Below, piece after piece: positions 23,010 to 34,436 of a stretch of 64,000 bases of DNA. The translations under genes and the position numbers were made by a program. The number at the start of each line of letters is the position of its first letter. Within the stretch, counting starts at the first letter, position 1. Below the pieces are notes generated by a model. The model ran no database searches. It had not been told where the DNA came from and saw only the letters and a program-made list of their open reading frames with translations. Source of the DNA: Prostheceraeus crozeri (taxonomy: Eukaryota > Platyhelminthes > Polycladida > Euryleptidae); the NCBI GenBank assembly GCA_907163375.1, contig CAJQUW010007475.1, positions 168,501 to 232,500 on the forward strand. Direction: 5' to 3'.

Positions 23010-24325
23010 ATATTCTTATTCTATACTATTAGCCGTTGCTATGACTACTGTCTAATTTCTTCTCTTCTTCATTCTTATCCTCGTCCGACAATGGTGAACA
23101 AAGAGCTGTTTTCTGATTCATTGTTTCTCTTTGCAAATCACAGTTTCCTATATCTTCCCTCAGACGTCACTTCACGCTGTTCTAATTTTAGAACAGTCTG
23201 ACGGCTGATGCCTGATAGATGAGGGAAATGAACTTCATCAGCCGCATTATTTTGTGCCTTACGTCCGATGGACGACGCCTTATGACTTCCTGTGTGACAG
23301 AGTGACGGACGATGGAAGATGGAAGATGACTTACGGCTGATGACTTTTTCTGTGCGATAGGTTGTATTCTTTTTTACATGCAGTTAAAGGGAAATCTCAA
23401 ATGGAAGATGGAAGACGCCTTATCCTGTGTGACAGCGGCCTCAGTGCGCATCTGATCTGACTTCCTGATTCGAAGCCAGCCTAAAGTAGATGTTTTTGTC
23501 ATTTCAGCTTGTTTGACTTTTTGTATTGTGAAAATCATCGAAATTTGTTGGATAGAAATACCAGAGCCGTTTTAGCCCAGATTCACTTGATGATTTACGG
23601 GGATTGCCATAATTTCCATAGAAAAAATTTCTAGGGGATAAGGACTTGAAGTTGGATAGTTGGGACGCTCAAGTCTTAGGAACCCAAGTCATTTCTCTCC
23701 ACGTTACAAAGTTCGTTCCTCTTTCGATGATGTTAATAAATAGTGGATTCTATCTCCAGACAAAGCTGCCTACTCAAGCAGCAGATCATCATACAGGTAA
23801 ACTGCATAACACTCTACTCCATAGATTTACAAAAATTTACAAAAACTTCTGAAATTAACTTAACTGCCAAAAACTAGCTGAATTATTTTAAAGCAAGATT
23901 TGTGCCCAATCATAGTATGAAGAGAAAACAACGCTACTTTTGACATTCCGGTAGCTATTTCGCGGCCTCTCTTCAGGAGACGTACGACCGTTGTGATACA
24001 CAAGATATACAAACAAGTGTAATACATGTCATCAGACTGGCATAGAATGCGGACATGACATTCGGACAAACTTCAGAGAAACGATATCTCAATAGTACAT
24101 TTACAAACACAATAGATTTGCCGAAGACAATAGAAAGTAACAAAGGCATGACAAAAGAAAAAAGCTAAAGCCAAGGCAAACGTAGGATATGTTTTAAGTC
24201 TTTGTGGATACATATGTCAGGACGGTAACGAGATAGGGGGACCGAAAAGTGCATGAACAGAAAAATAAGAAGAAAAAGTGCCTCCCGAAAAACGATCACA
24301 AGATATGGCATGCCGACAAATGGTG
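23010..24325. other. No gene recognised; small hairpin and GATGGAAGAT-type repeats
   Basis: CTGTTCTAA/TTAGAACAG forms a 9-bp stem with a 2-base loop at 23177-23196. From 23200 to 23440 words such as GGCTGATG and GATGGAAGATGGAAGA recur. No protein motifs were found. Confidence 0.4.
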
Positions 24326-24332
24326 CTGGACG

Positions 24333-25555
24333 CAAGGTTGGGTCTAATCTTGGGCGTCACCCAAGATTTGACCCAAGATTGACCAGATTTCAGTAAAAAA
24401 TGTACAACTGGCAATTCTTGAAGACAGACTTTGAAATTTATTTTGTTGATACGAAGCATACTTTTCTATTAGCATATTTATCTATCGTCTTGGCTTGATA
24501 TTCGTCATTGGCTTACGATATTCGGTTGATATTCAGCTTTGGTTTAATGGTGATAGCCAAATATCTGATAATTTCTACAGGCCTATCTTATTTCGAATAT
24601 ATTTGGTTATTAAACACGGTATCAAACGAGAGTATACAGTACGTGGAGTGATGATTGTGCATAACTCGAAAGATTCTTTTGTAGACTACGTTGATATTTT
24701 TATATAGAACTCGTAAAATTCTTGTTTTAACGATTGCAGTGAAGTGTCAGATGATATAAGAAATTCGTGTTTTGTAATCATGATCTTCTTAGTATACCTC
24801 CTTCTATACATAGTATATAGGCCTACATTTATAAGCTTATTATTTTAATATATTCAAATTAATACAAATATCAATTCATTCTTAAAACAGTTATATAGTT
24901 ACAGTTATAGCTATATAGTATATAGCTATAGTTAAACAGCTTACGGTATATCTATACTTCATTAATGTATTATTATAGTTTTCTGTCAGAACTTGACCTA
25001 TTTTACAAGGCTTTAAATGTTTATGCTAATAAAAGCAAATGATAAAAAGCTTAACATTGTAATAAACATTTATCATTTCTTAGTTTTTACATATGCAGCA
25101 TAAATGAAGTACAGTGTAGGCCTAAATAATATTAACGGTTTTATAAATATAATAGCGGTAACCTATACAAAAATGATAATTAGGCTAATTATTATTAGAT
25201 GGTGTGAAACATAGGCATATGTTTGATTACCATGTGTAGATATAATTTTGACTCAAAACGACTACAATAATCAAGTGTAGACAAATACACATTTAGGCCA
25301 AATATTGTAAAGTACTCACAATCTTAGATTCTTTGATTTGGTTGCAAGTGCTAACATACTGATTTCAAGGACTACGACTTTTTTGATTTTGCGGGTAAAT
25401 TCTACATAGGCCTACAAGTATGTATTACACTTGTATTTTTTTACACTAAATATTTTTTAATCTTGGGTTTTAAATCTTGGGTGTCACCCAAGATCTTGGT
25501 TCGGCACCCCAAGATTCTTGGGTACCCCTCCAAGATCACCCAAGATCCAACCTTG
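24333..25555 (+). mobile_element. Non-autonomous element with CAAGGTTGG ends and 7-8-bp target duplication
   Basis: A 1223-bp element starting CAAGGTTGG and ending CCAACCTTG, flanked by CTGGACG on both sides (24326-24332, 25556-25562). The duplication could be 8 bp if the boundary shifts by one. Both ends contain repeated CACCCAAGAT/ATCTTGGGTG words that can fold. The interior is very AT-rich and noncoding. Duplication length favours an hAT-like or P-like superfamily; no transposase is present. Confidence 0.78.
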
Positions 25556-25562
25556 CTGGACG

Positions 25563-27559
25563 GAGACTCATTAGAGCGAGGGCGGCAATGTCTACTTTCA
25601 GTTCACTTTGGTAAATGTTCCCTCATTCGGACCCTGAAACATCTCTCAGTGAGCCCAATATAACTGCAACCGCAGTCACAAGAAAATTTATAGGTAAGGC
25701 TAGCGCGAATGATTATTTCACACTATTTTTATAAAATGTTCTAATGCACTACCTGTTCAGTGATCATTTTGGCATATTGGCAAATACCGAGACACTTCGA
25801 ATGACTAAGCTTACTGCATTCTTGAATCTGCACGTTTTTCTTGTGTTTAAGATGCTGACATTACTACTCATTAGCCTACTATCAAATGCACTTACTTAAA
25901 CTAATTCTGGAAAAAGAATGTTATTTGTCAAAATTTATTTAATATTTTATGATGTCTCAGAGTAAAGACCATGAACTTAAATCACTGTTGACACTTGAAA
26001 TATTCTTTTAAAATACTTTGAGCAGGCAAAAAATATGAAAAATGGAAAAGAAATTTGAAAAGTAACTTAATAGCTTTCTTAGCTTGCACATTTATCCTGA
26101 AACTTGCCGAAAGCTTAACGGGTTGGCTATTCTAGCCCGTAAATCTCGCAAAGCAATGGGAACTTTTCAAGCTTTCATTAAATAACTTTGACGCCTACAA
26201 AGATTGACCGGATACTTTTCAGAAGGCTATGCCGAAATTGATGGCCCGGTTATCGACGTGAGCAACTGTTATTTCGATGCCAAGAACCACAATCATATAG
26301 GATCGAACGACGGATTTCTCTGAAAATTAAAGGAGCTAGATATTGTAAAAATAAATCAAAGTTCTTCTCACCGAATGAAACAGTCTTCTGCAGCGCATGT
26401 GCTGAAGGCGAATTCTGCAGACTGATTTTGAAGTGATTCATTATTTATCAGTTATCGAAGCACTTGATATTATTCATGGTTTTTAACCTCCTGCTGATGA
26501 TTCTCAAGAGAATGCAATTGAAAGAGATGAGTCCATTGTCTTGGCAAACTGAGGGAACTCTAGAGGGAACTTTCATTGAGAGATGATTATTGAGTGATGA
26601 AGAGGTACATTAAATAGAGTACATGCACCCCCGGGGGAAGAAGAGTGCAGCTGGCAAGTTAAATGAATGTCGCAAGCAATTTCAAGTAAAGGTAGAAGAT
26701 AATTGAAGGCTGCCATAAAGGGCATCATTTCATACTTTGATGTTTATAATCAGAAACGGTAATTTCATACTTCACTGATTCAACAAATTTTAGTTCGAAA
26801 CTTAAATATAATCAATGAACTCACAATAAGTGATTATTTCAGGAGTGCTTGAACAGCAGAGTGATCAGATGACCGAAAAGGGGTGATATTTCACCCCTTG
26901 CCCATGTTAGCCGTGCTTTACTTGGACGATTATGAGCTTTAATCCTGCAGCCTTCCTCCCTCCATGATTTCTGATGCTCTAAAGGCTCAAATGTACCCAC
27001 ATTTATTGTAGAATACAATTGAAGCATCCTCGTTCCCTTGGTGGTGTCAACTTTTATTAACTCAGTTATTGTGTTGCTGCGAAATATCAGTTTGAAATCT
27101 GAATTCCACTTTTTTAAAAATTGATTTTCTGAGTAGGCCGACTGTTGGACATTGATAGCATTTTTTTACTTTGGTCAACGATATTTTTTTCATTTGAAAT
27201 CACTTGGAAGCGCTTTAAGACAGTGATTGCGCATGTTTGTTGAAATCTTTGTTCGTCCAGAAAGATTTCATCAACTGCTTTACCAATTGAATGAAAGCAC
27301 ATGTAATGTAAAGCATGATGACACCCAATTGCTTGATAGGGTTCATAAAACTGACACTTTCACTTACAAAGATACAATGAGTTAGTGTTATATAATATTT
27401 CTACTCTTCATTGAGCAATTGGGTAGATTATTTTTTTAGATACTTATTTTGTCGAATTTAGCAGTATCATTGACTATATAGTCCAAATAATTTAGATAAT
27501 CACCCAGTCTGTAAAGATGGATGAAGCTTAGCGTACTTTTTGAACAAATAAGTAAAGCC
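25563..27559. other. No gene recognised
   Basis: About 2 kb of AT-rich DNA. Only short frames without motifs on either strand; no terminal repeats were found. Confidence 0.45.
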
Positions 27560-29010
27560 AGAAATACCAAATAGCACTTTCAAGAGAATATTACCTTCTG
27601 GTAGTTCAATAAGTAAATTATATGGTACATTTAAAATTCATAACGAAAGCAAAGGAGCAAGACCAATTGTCAGTACCATTGGCACTCCGGCATGCGGTTT
27701 AGCTAAGCATTTGGACGAAATAATCAAAAAGCAAATCAACACTGCTGTAAGTATATGCTTAGCTCAACTAATCGATCCATTCAAGAAATTGAGGCTGAGA
27801 AAGACAAATTGAACTCAAATATAATTTTTTGTGTAGTTCTGACATCGAGTCACTATTCACAAAAGTACCTGTAAAAGAAGTAATTAATTTGGCTACAGAT
27901 CTTGTTTATAGTGAAAACAACAATAGTAAGCCCCAATATGATAAAACCATTTTCAAAAAGTTATTGGGTTGTGCGGTCAATGGATTTGTCTTTCAATGGT
28001 AGTGTTTATCGCCAAATTCATGGCGTTAGTATGGGATCACCATTGGGTCGTATGTTAGCAAATTCATTTATTTCTAACATTGAGCAAAGTTGGATGAGTG
28101 AAACATTTGCCCCTAAGTTTTATAGACGGTATGTCGATGGTGTGTCGATGACATATTAGTTGTTACTAAATTACTTTGATAATATTGAGAATATAGATAA
28201 ATTCCATTCTTTTTTGAATTTACAACACCCCAATTTAAAGTTTACAGTAGAGAAAAGAAAAAATATAACTTCATTTTTGGATATTGAAATCGACAAAAGC
28301 AATGGTCCATCCACATCGATTTTTAGGAAAAGTACATATACAGGTTAACTAATGAATTATGATGCTACCTGCCCTATCCAATGGAAACGTACCCTTGTGA
28401 TAGGAATGTTGCATAGAGCGTATCATGTATGCTAAAACTGGAAACTGTTTGACATAGAGATTAAAAATACTACAAAAATTCTATTAGGCAACTCACATCC
28501 CATTGACTTCATCAACTCGTTAATAAAGCAGTTCCTTCAAATAAGATATAGTAATGATACAAAAATTAACGAAGAAAGATGAATGGGATGATACCAAGTT
28601 TTTGATACTTCCGTTTGTAGGTAAAAACCCATAAAATTCCAACACAAACTTGTTAGGGTATTTAGGAAATTAGATCATAATGTTAAATAATATTCAACAC
28701 TTACAAACAGGACAGTAGTTTAGTCTGAAAGATAAAACAAATAAGCTGATTGTGATCATGCGTTGTGTACAACTTTGAATGTCGGGTTGATCCTGATACC
28801 CAATAAGAGGTAACTCAGTCGTAAGTAGCCATCTGAACATATGTCCAAACTGTAGTAATGACATTAATAATTGTTTTTCTGTTAAATACACAGGACGTAG
28901 TGAATTTCAAACTAGTATAGTAGAAGCGTTGTTAATAAATGATAAAACTCCTAGATTAAATCAAACCCTAGGTCTAAATGGTAAATCTATTTTCTTAAAA
29001 GTATTCGAAT
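27560..29010 (+). pseudogene. Penelope-like retroelement: RT and GIY-YIG remnant
   Basis: Reading blocks in order are SKLYGTFKIH and GARPIVSTIGTPACGLAKHL (27625-27720), then SLFTKVPVKEVINLATDLVY. Next come YRQIHGVSMGSPLG and YRRYVDG (28010-28145), LQHPNLKFTVEKRKN with FLDIEIDK and FRKSTYTG (28200-28345), and finally YTGRSEFQTSIVEALLIN and LNGKSIFLKVFE (28890-29010). These are the hallmarks of Penelope-like elements, a reverse transcriptase followed by a GIY-YIG-type endonuclease tail. Several frame changes, an 11-bp insertion at the YVDD catalytic motif and a stop after TYTG show that it is inactive. The central linker is badly eroded. No terminal repeats were identified. Confidence 0.8.
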
Positions 29011-29798
29011 AGTTGTTTTTGATAATTGTTATTGTTTTCCTTGAATCGTTGTTTGTCATTGTCAGCGTATGGACTGATTATGCTTATTCATTGGTTGCAG
29101 CTGCTCAAAAATAATTCGCATTATTATCATCATATACCTTACATTATTTATCTTATGTCACATGTGCAGAGCAATTCTCAATTGATCCATCTCTTGTTAT
29201 TTGTTATGGACAAGTTTGAAGAAAGTAGTAGGCGCTTGTACTTCGTCTTATCACCTCATTCGTGACTTTCGACCAATACTTCAATTTTCAGTTGATAAAG
29301 TGTTATGAATTATGACCAAAGCACTCTCACTTTGATACAAACTGTGTTCATTCACTAATTGAACATTGATAACTTATAGTCACAAAATTGGACTAGAAAT
29401 TGACAAGTATTCATACAGAAGCATGCATGTATTACCTCAAGAATCCATTACAATTGTAAAATTCCGACCCTTAGTACTCGAATCAAGCCGTATTGCTTAT
29501 TTAAGCTTGTTTCTGAATTTATCTTAAACATTTTCGGGGGGCAGTCGCCCAACCGCCCCCCCCCTTCGGTACGCCCCTGCTTTATGCTAATATTGATCAG
29601 AAATGCGAATTACACATTGGAAATCCAGCCAAATGCGAACTGCTTTTAAGCATTCAAAGGAAAGTAAATGAATTACTCAAATTTCACAAAACTGAAATAA
29701 CTTAACGTTGTTTTCGTGGATTGAAGTCAGCAACAATGATTTCACCTGTCAATCACATCTAAGATCTCCTAACGCCTGGCAAGGTGTTCTACAGCACT
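29011..29798. other. No gene; isolated GC-rich transposon-like terminus near 29536-29580
   Basis: Otherwise AT-rich. The complement of 29560-29580 reads GCAGGGGCGTACCGAAGG followed by a G-run, which resembles the CAGGGGCGT ends of some hAT-like elements. No partner end was found in the window. Confidence 0.4.
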
Positions 29799-29806
29799 AT
29801 GCGACC

Positions 29807-30328
29807 CACAGAATTAGACAGGTCGTCTCTTCTTCCATTTGACTAGAAGGGAAGCATTGGAGCATGTAACGTTATTGAAATGGCACAATCTCCTGACTAA
29901 ATACCATAGAAATCGAACAATGAGCAGCCAGTTCAACATTAAACACGCCACATTGTGCAAAGTTTCAGTGACTGTTATCAACCGGATCACACAGCAAAGA
30001 TACACAGTCGATGTCAAGTTCTACAGCGAAGTTTGTGAACGTTTTTTCATGCGCCTGCTAACTTTTTAAAAAATGATCGGAGGGCCCAACATTATCGAGA
30101 AAACTTTTGCGCAATGATCTGAATTCTTCGAATCTGAAGGAGTCGTGGCGATCGGAGCATTTTGAGGGAATTCAGAGCAATGCGCAAGCGACGCACGACT
30201 ATTTTTCCTATCTCTGCAAGGTATTAAAAATTTCTTTTTGCCCACTTATTAGGTTCCTGCATGTACCATCTGTTTGAATCAGTTTGCACTTCTAGCAAAG
30301 TGATACGATTAAACAATCTAATTCTGTG
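29807..30328 (-). mobile_element. hAT-like MITE, copy B
   Basis: A 522-bp copy, the same length as copy A but in inverted orientation. It has CACAGAATTAGA / TCTAATTCTGTG ends and an 8-bp duplication ATGCGACC / ATGCGATC (7 of 8 matching). A frame of 76-92 residues is shared with copy A but is judged a shadow of repeat identity, not a gene. Confidence 0.85.
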
Positions 30329-30399
30329 ATGCGATCCATCAAACGTTCGATCACGAAGCCTGGAGGTCTATCTCTGGTCACTTCCTTGGTTCATGACAT

Positions 30400-30875
30400 C
30401 TGCGTCATTCCTGTTCGACATCTGCCCGTACTGAATGCTGCCGCCAGACTGACTTGCACCGGCATCTCTTCTCTCAGAGAATTGACTACCGGTTAGCAGT
30501 CCTAATGTTCCGTTGCCGCCATGGCACTGCACCAGTCTATCTTGCTGAGGAGCTCACATCTGTCCGCAGCATCTCTAGCAGGAGCAGCCTTCGATCCTGT
30601 CATACTCCCGCTCTCTGGATTCCATCAAGTCGACGGAAGACAATTGGTGCTTTCTCTCTGCCGCAGTCGTTGTGTGCAACAATCTCCCATCCGAAGCGAC
30701 CAACCATTCCTCCCTTCATCCTTTCAAACACTCCCTGAAAACCTTCCTCTTCTCTCAATTTCATCCCCAATACTAATTTAGTTGAAGATGTATTTTTATG
30801 TTTTTGTAAAGTGGTCCAGCAGTACGTGTACGATGCGCCACTATAATATTGTTCTATGAATAAATAAATAAACGA
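30400..30875 (+). pseudogene. 3' fragment of a CR1/L2-like LINE
   Basis: The frame 30454-30738 reads QRIDYRLAVLMFRCRHGTAP and VYLAEELTSVRSISSRSSLR, then SRRKTIGAFSLPQSL. This is the conserved end of many LINE reverse transcriptases (RIDYK...LTFK..HG.AP.YL.. then LR....L.VP). A frame change near 30740 continues as LKTFLFSQFHP and a stop. The sequence then ends in an AATAAATAAATAAA tail at about 30857, which looks like a LINE 3' terminus. It is 5'-truncated. Confidence 0.7.
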
Positions 30876-30879
30876 TCTA

Positions 30880-31630
30880 CTACTGCAGCAATCGCAGTCG
30901 CGCAGTATAGGCAACCAGTAAGGCGCAGAACTGCAAGGGACCAAACGTTGTGCGCAAACGATACACGTAGCCCTACACAAGAATGAAATACATTCTATTG
31001 TTTATCAAACCTTTGCATATTGTACACAACCATTGGAAAATTGATTCTACAAAATGCGATTCAAACTCATCTTTCATTGCCATTGAAAGACTTCTCAAAG
31101 TTTCTATCTTTTTGCAATAGAAAGAATGTTTACACTTCATATTTGCTGAAAACGTTGTTACTCAAATTTCATGAAAATCAAGACTCCTGATTGGCCGAAA
31201 TTGTGAAGAAAGCTAATCCTCTGTTGTTGGAGGCGATCACAATTCCTCCACCACAATAGCTTTGATGATTCCGAAGCGCCAAGAAGGACTTCGAAGGAAA
31301 ATCATTAGCGACACCTCCTCATAAGTGAAAACATGTTTGGAGCTCAAACAGCCATCAGAAAACTGAGAATGTAACACGAGGAAGTCGGTGCCAATTCCAT
31401 GCTTAACTGACTTCTTTTGATAATCCGAAATAAAGCATGACATTTGCCCAGGAGAAGTGAAGTGCGGCAATAATCCACTGTGAGAATTCCTAACTCCATT
31501 TGATCAGTCGTGAATGAATAACATTGGATAGCAATACAGTTGTTGCTTCCTGATGATTATTGACTTTCACATCGCGCTGTGCGCATCAGGGGAGGATCTC
31601 GCTTCCATCCTCAACTTCGTCTGATATTAT
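30880..31630. other. No gene recognised
   Basis: No motifs, repeats or long frames were recognised. Confidence 0.4.
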
Positions 31631-31639
31631 ATTTACAGT

Positions 31640-31955
31640 GTAGCTGAAGAACGTCTATGTAAACTTTGCAGCTATTCAAAAGTGAAGACTGCATCACTTC
31701 ATGGTAGAATGTCCATTGTATCAAAATATACGGCAACAAAGTGCACCATTGTTATGTTATTGTGACACGATAGTTGAATTTCATAAATTAATGACCACCT
31801 TGACTCCAAGGCATTTAAAATCCATCGCAAGATTTCTTGAAAAAGTCAACGAGTTCGCATGGTCACAAAACAAGGGATCAGCCACTAAGAATCCGAAATC
31901 TAAACAAATTATCAGTTATCAACTCCTCTCCTTCCTGATCTGTTTAATTTTCTGA
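31640..31955 (+). pseudogene. C-terminal LINE fragment (zinc-knuckle region)
   Basis: The reading is EERLCKLCSYSKVK, a one-base frame change, then HFMVECPLYQNIRQQ and RFLEKVNEFAWSQ. The CxxC...HF..ECPLY..R pattern is typical of the region after the reverse transcriptase in several LINE families. Only this part of the element is present. Confidence 0.55.
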
Positions 31956-32011
31956 ATAGCACTGACCGCACGCTGTATTATGGACGAATGCTTTCTATGC
32001 ATGACATGGCA

Positions 32012-32375
32012 CTACTGCAGTTTAGTGCACCCTCTTTTACCCCTACTGCAGTTTAGAGCACCCTCTTTTACCCCTACTGCAGTTTAGTGCACCCTCTTTT
32101 ACCCCTACTGCAGTTTAGTGCACCCTCTTTTACCCCTACTGCAGTTTAGTGCACCCTCTTTTACCCCTACTGCAGTTTAGTGCACCCTCTTTTACCCCTA
32201 CTGCAGTTTAGTGCACCCTCTTTTACCCCTACTGCAGTTTAGTGCACCCTCTTTTACCCCTACTGCAGTTTAGTGCACCCTCTTTTACCCCTACTGCAGT
32301 TTAGTGCACCCTCTTTTACGCCTACTGCAGTTTAGTGCACCCTCTTTTACCCCTACTGCAGTTTAGTGCACCCTA
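32012..32375 (+). repeat. 31-bp minisatellite, about 11.7 copies
   Basis: Unit starts CTACTGCAGTTTAGTGCACC and continues CTCTTTTACCC. Copies begin every 31 bp from 32012 to 32353 and the last is cut after GCACCCT. Nearly all copies are identical; one has AGAGC for AGTGC (second unit) and one has TACGCC for TACCCC. There are no spacers between units. Confidence 0.97.
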
Positions 32376-32486
32376 AAATGCATGTGAGAACAACATGATT
32401 TAATCAACAGAATGAATGCTGTTCATTCTTCCCTATAGTTATAAATGAGTGTCTTTGTGTCTTCGTGTGTCTTCGTCTTCGTCTTC

Positions 32487-32523
32487 GCACATTACACCGA
32501 GCGCGCGCTTCGGTGTAATGTGC
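32487..32523. repeat. Hairpin with alternating GC centre
   Basis: Perfect 14-bp arms GCACATTACACCGA (32487-32500) and TCGGTGTAATGTGC (32510-32523) around GCGCGCGCT. It lies at the middle of the 9-bp-TSD element. Confidence 0.9.
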
Positions 32524-32929
32524 GTAGTCATCGTTTGCGGGAGAATGCGCCGTTGTTTTAGGGTGCACTAAACTGCAGTAGGCGCGTTTCCGTCTCTTTC
32601 ATAGAGGGTGCACTAAACTGCAGTAGTGCCGCATGACATTGTAGTTTTGCTTTCCAACGTTTTTTGGAAATAAACAACTTTTGACTTATTGCAGAATGTA
32701 AGTGATGCAATGCTGTGAAAGAAAACTGAAAAACGAAATGATGAAGTACGATGATACGGTGATACAATATGATATCTACAAATAATAGAATAATGATAAA
32801 TGGTCATTAACTATTGAAACACTGGAAGGAGAGGACAGTCATTGGTGCATAGCTACTTAATCATCATGAAATCAATGGAGCATAAATATAGTTATTATAT
32901 TGAGTAGTAAACAGCATGAATCACTTACA

Positions 32930-33650
32930 GTCCGACAGCCAGAACGAGTTTCTGCAGGGAACGAGACCGAAAATGAGACTTTCACAGAATGATTTACACC
33001 CTATGCCTACTACGAATCTGCTCGTCTGCCGAGTTCTAGTGAGTTCCTCTTCTTGTCAGACAGGATCAAAGAAAAACACACGTAAATCCAATGGGATGCA
33101 GATTGAAGGTTTGGTTAAAATGAAATTTTCTATGTTTTCGTTTATTGCGACAAAACTACGATGTCTAGAGCCAGAATTTTCAAATGGATTGTGTCCAGGT
33201 CATTTCCTATGATGTGCATGTGTTATTATCATGTTTCTGATCGGCAATGTATGGGAGAATTTGGCTGAATGCGGGTTAAATTGCTCAAAATGATTGTGTT
33301 TGTCGACATTAGGAGACTTCCCAAATCTGAATGTGTTTCCTTTCATAGACAGGCTTGCATGAACATCATAGGAAATGACCTGAAGACATTCCATACCAAA
33401 AATTATGACTCTGTACTTAGTAGTTTTATCGAAATAAGCGAAAACATAGAAAATTTCATTTTAACTGAAAACTTCAATCTGCGTCCAATTGGATTTACAT
33501 GTGTTTTTCTTTGATCCTGTCTGACAAGAAGAGGAACTCACTAGAACTCGGCAGACGAGCAGATTCGCAGTAGGCATAGGGTGTACATCATTCTGTGAAA
33601 GTCTCACTTTCGGCCTCGTTCCCTGCAGAAACTCGTTCTGGCTGCCGGAC
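32930..33650 (+). mobile_element. Foldback element FB1
   Basis: A 721-bp imperfect palindrome. The left arm starts GTCCGACAGCCAGAACGAG and the right arm ends CTCGTTCTGGCTGCCGGAC. Arms match along most of their length (TGCAGGGAACGAG, CTTCTTGTCAGACAGGATCA and others). TA follows on the right; the left neighbour is CA, probably a mutated TA. It is related to FB2 (49679-50382). Confidence 0.85.
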
Positions 33651-33652
33651 TA

Positions 33653-34428
33653 TTAAAAACTTTTATTATTATTATTATACGGAATTCCAAATTGATTTAT
33701 GTTAATTTGGAATCCCAACATGATTTATGTTAATTTATTCAATCCTAAATATTGCGAGGTCCGGAACAGAATATTTATTATGCATATTATCGAATAACGT
33801 ATACAGCATGAATCAAATCAATAAATTAACGCAGATTATCTCACCTGCAAAGGAGCATTGATTCACATTTATAAAATAGTGCACTCACACTGAAAATTTT
33901 GTAGTGTGCTCACTGCTCATACCGGCTGTTCTGATCTGGCACATGAGCAGCTTGCAGTAATCAACAGGTGTACAGTACTACGTGAAGGAGTCAGGTGCAA
34001 CCTGTACAACGTGCTAGTTCCCGTACTATGATAATTTTCATTTATTTTTGTCATTTTGCAGCTACGAGAACTATAAATAATTTCGACAATAGAACAAGTA
34101 TTTCATCAAGGTTTTCCTGCTATTTTCAAGTTCACTACAATAATTGAATGCGGTCAATGTTTCTCACAGTAATTTGCCATTCCGATTGCCAGTAATTGTT
34201 TCATTGGATGAAATTGAACTTCATTTGAGGTTTCACATCTATTACATTTTCAACCGGCATCAGATGTGTCTCAAATCCTTTCTCATTAAAAGTATTTTCG
34301 CTTTGTCCATTGGCGTCTTCCATAGGCGGACTGTTTCAAGATAGAAATTGGAAAATATCCCAAAAGTACATTAGAAAATTGAATGAATTGAATTTGATGA
34401 AGCAGTTGCAATATCCGCTTTCAATTGA
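33653..34428. other. No gene recognised
   Basis: AT-rich spacer with a short duplicated word (TGATTTATGTTAATTT near 33690 and 33720). No other structure was seen. Confidence 0.4.
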
Positions 34429-34436
34429 TGAAAACC

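Larger units (their letters stand above)
32008..32630 (+). mobile_element. 9-bp-TSD element containing an expanded terminal minisatellite
   Basis: The ends GGCACTACTGCAGTTTAGTG and its complement (ending AGTAGTGCC at 32630) are flanked by a perfect 9-bp duplication GCATGACAT (31999-32007, 32631-32639), as in Mutator-like elements. Most of the left half is a 31-bp tandem array made from the terminal sequence itself; the right end has two inverted copies. The centre holds a GC-loop hairpin at 32487-32523. There is no coding capacity. Confidence 0.85.

Noticed and set aside
29536-29580. GC-rich CAGGGGCGTAC-like end as a complete hAT element
   Set aside because: Only one end is visible and no duplication or partner could be found.
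32012-32375. 31-bp direct repeats resembling a CRISPR array
   Set aside because: Units abut with no spacers, are made of the element's terminal sequence and lie in eukaryotic-type DNA; this is a minisatellite.
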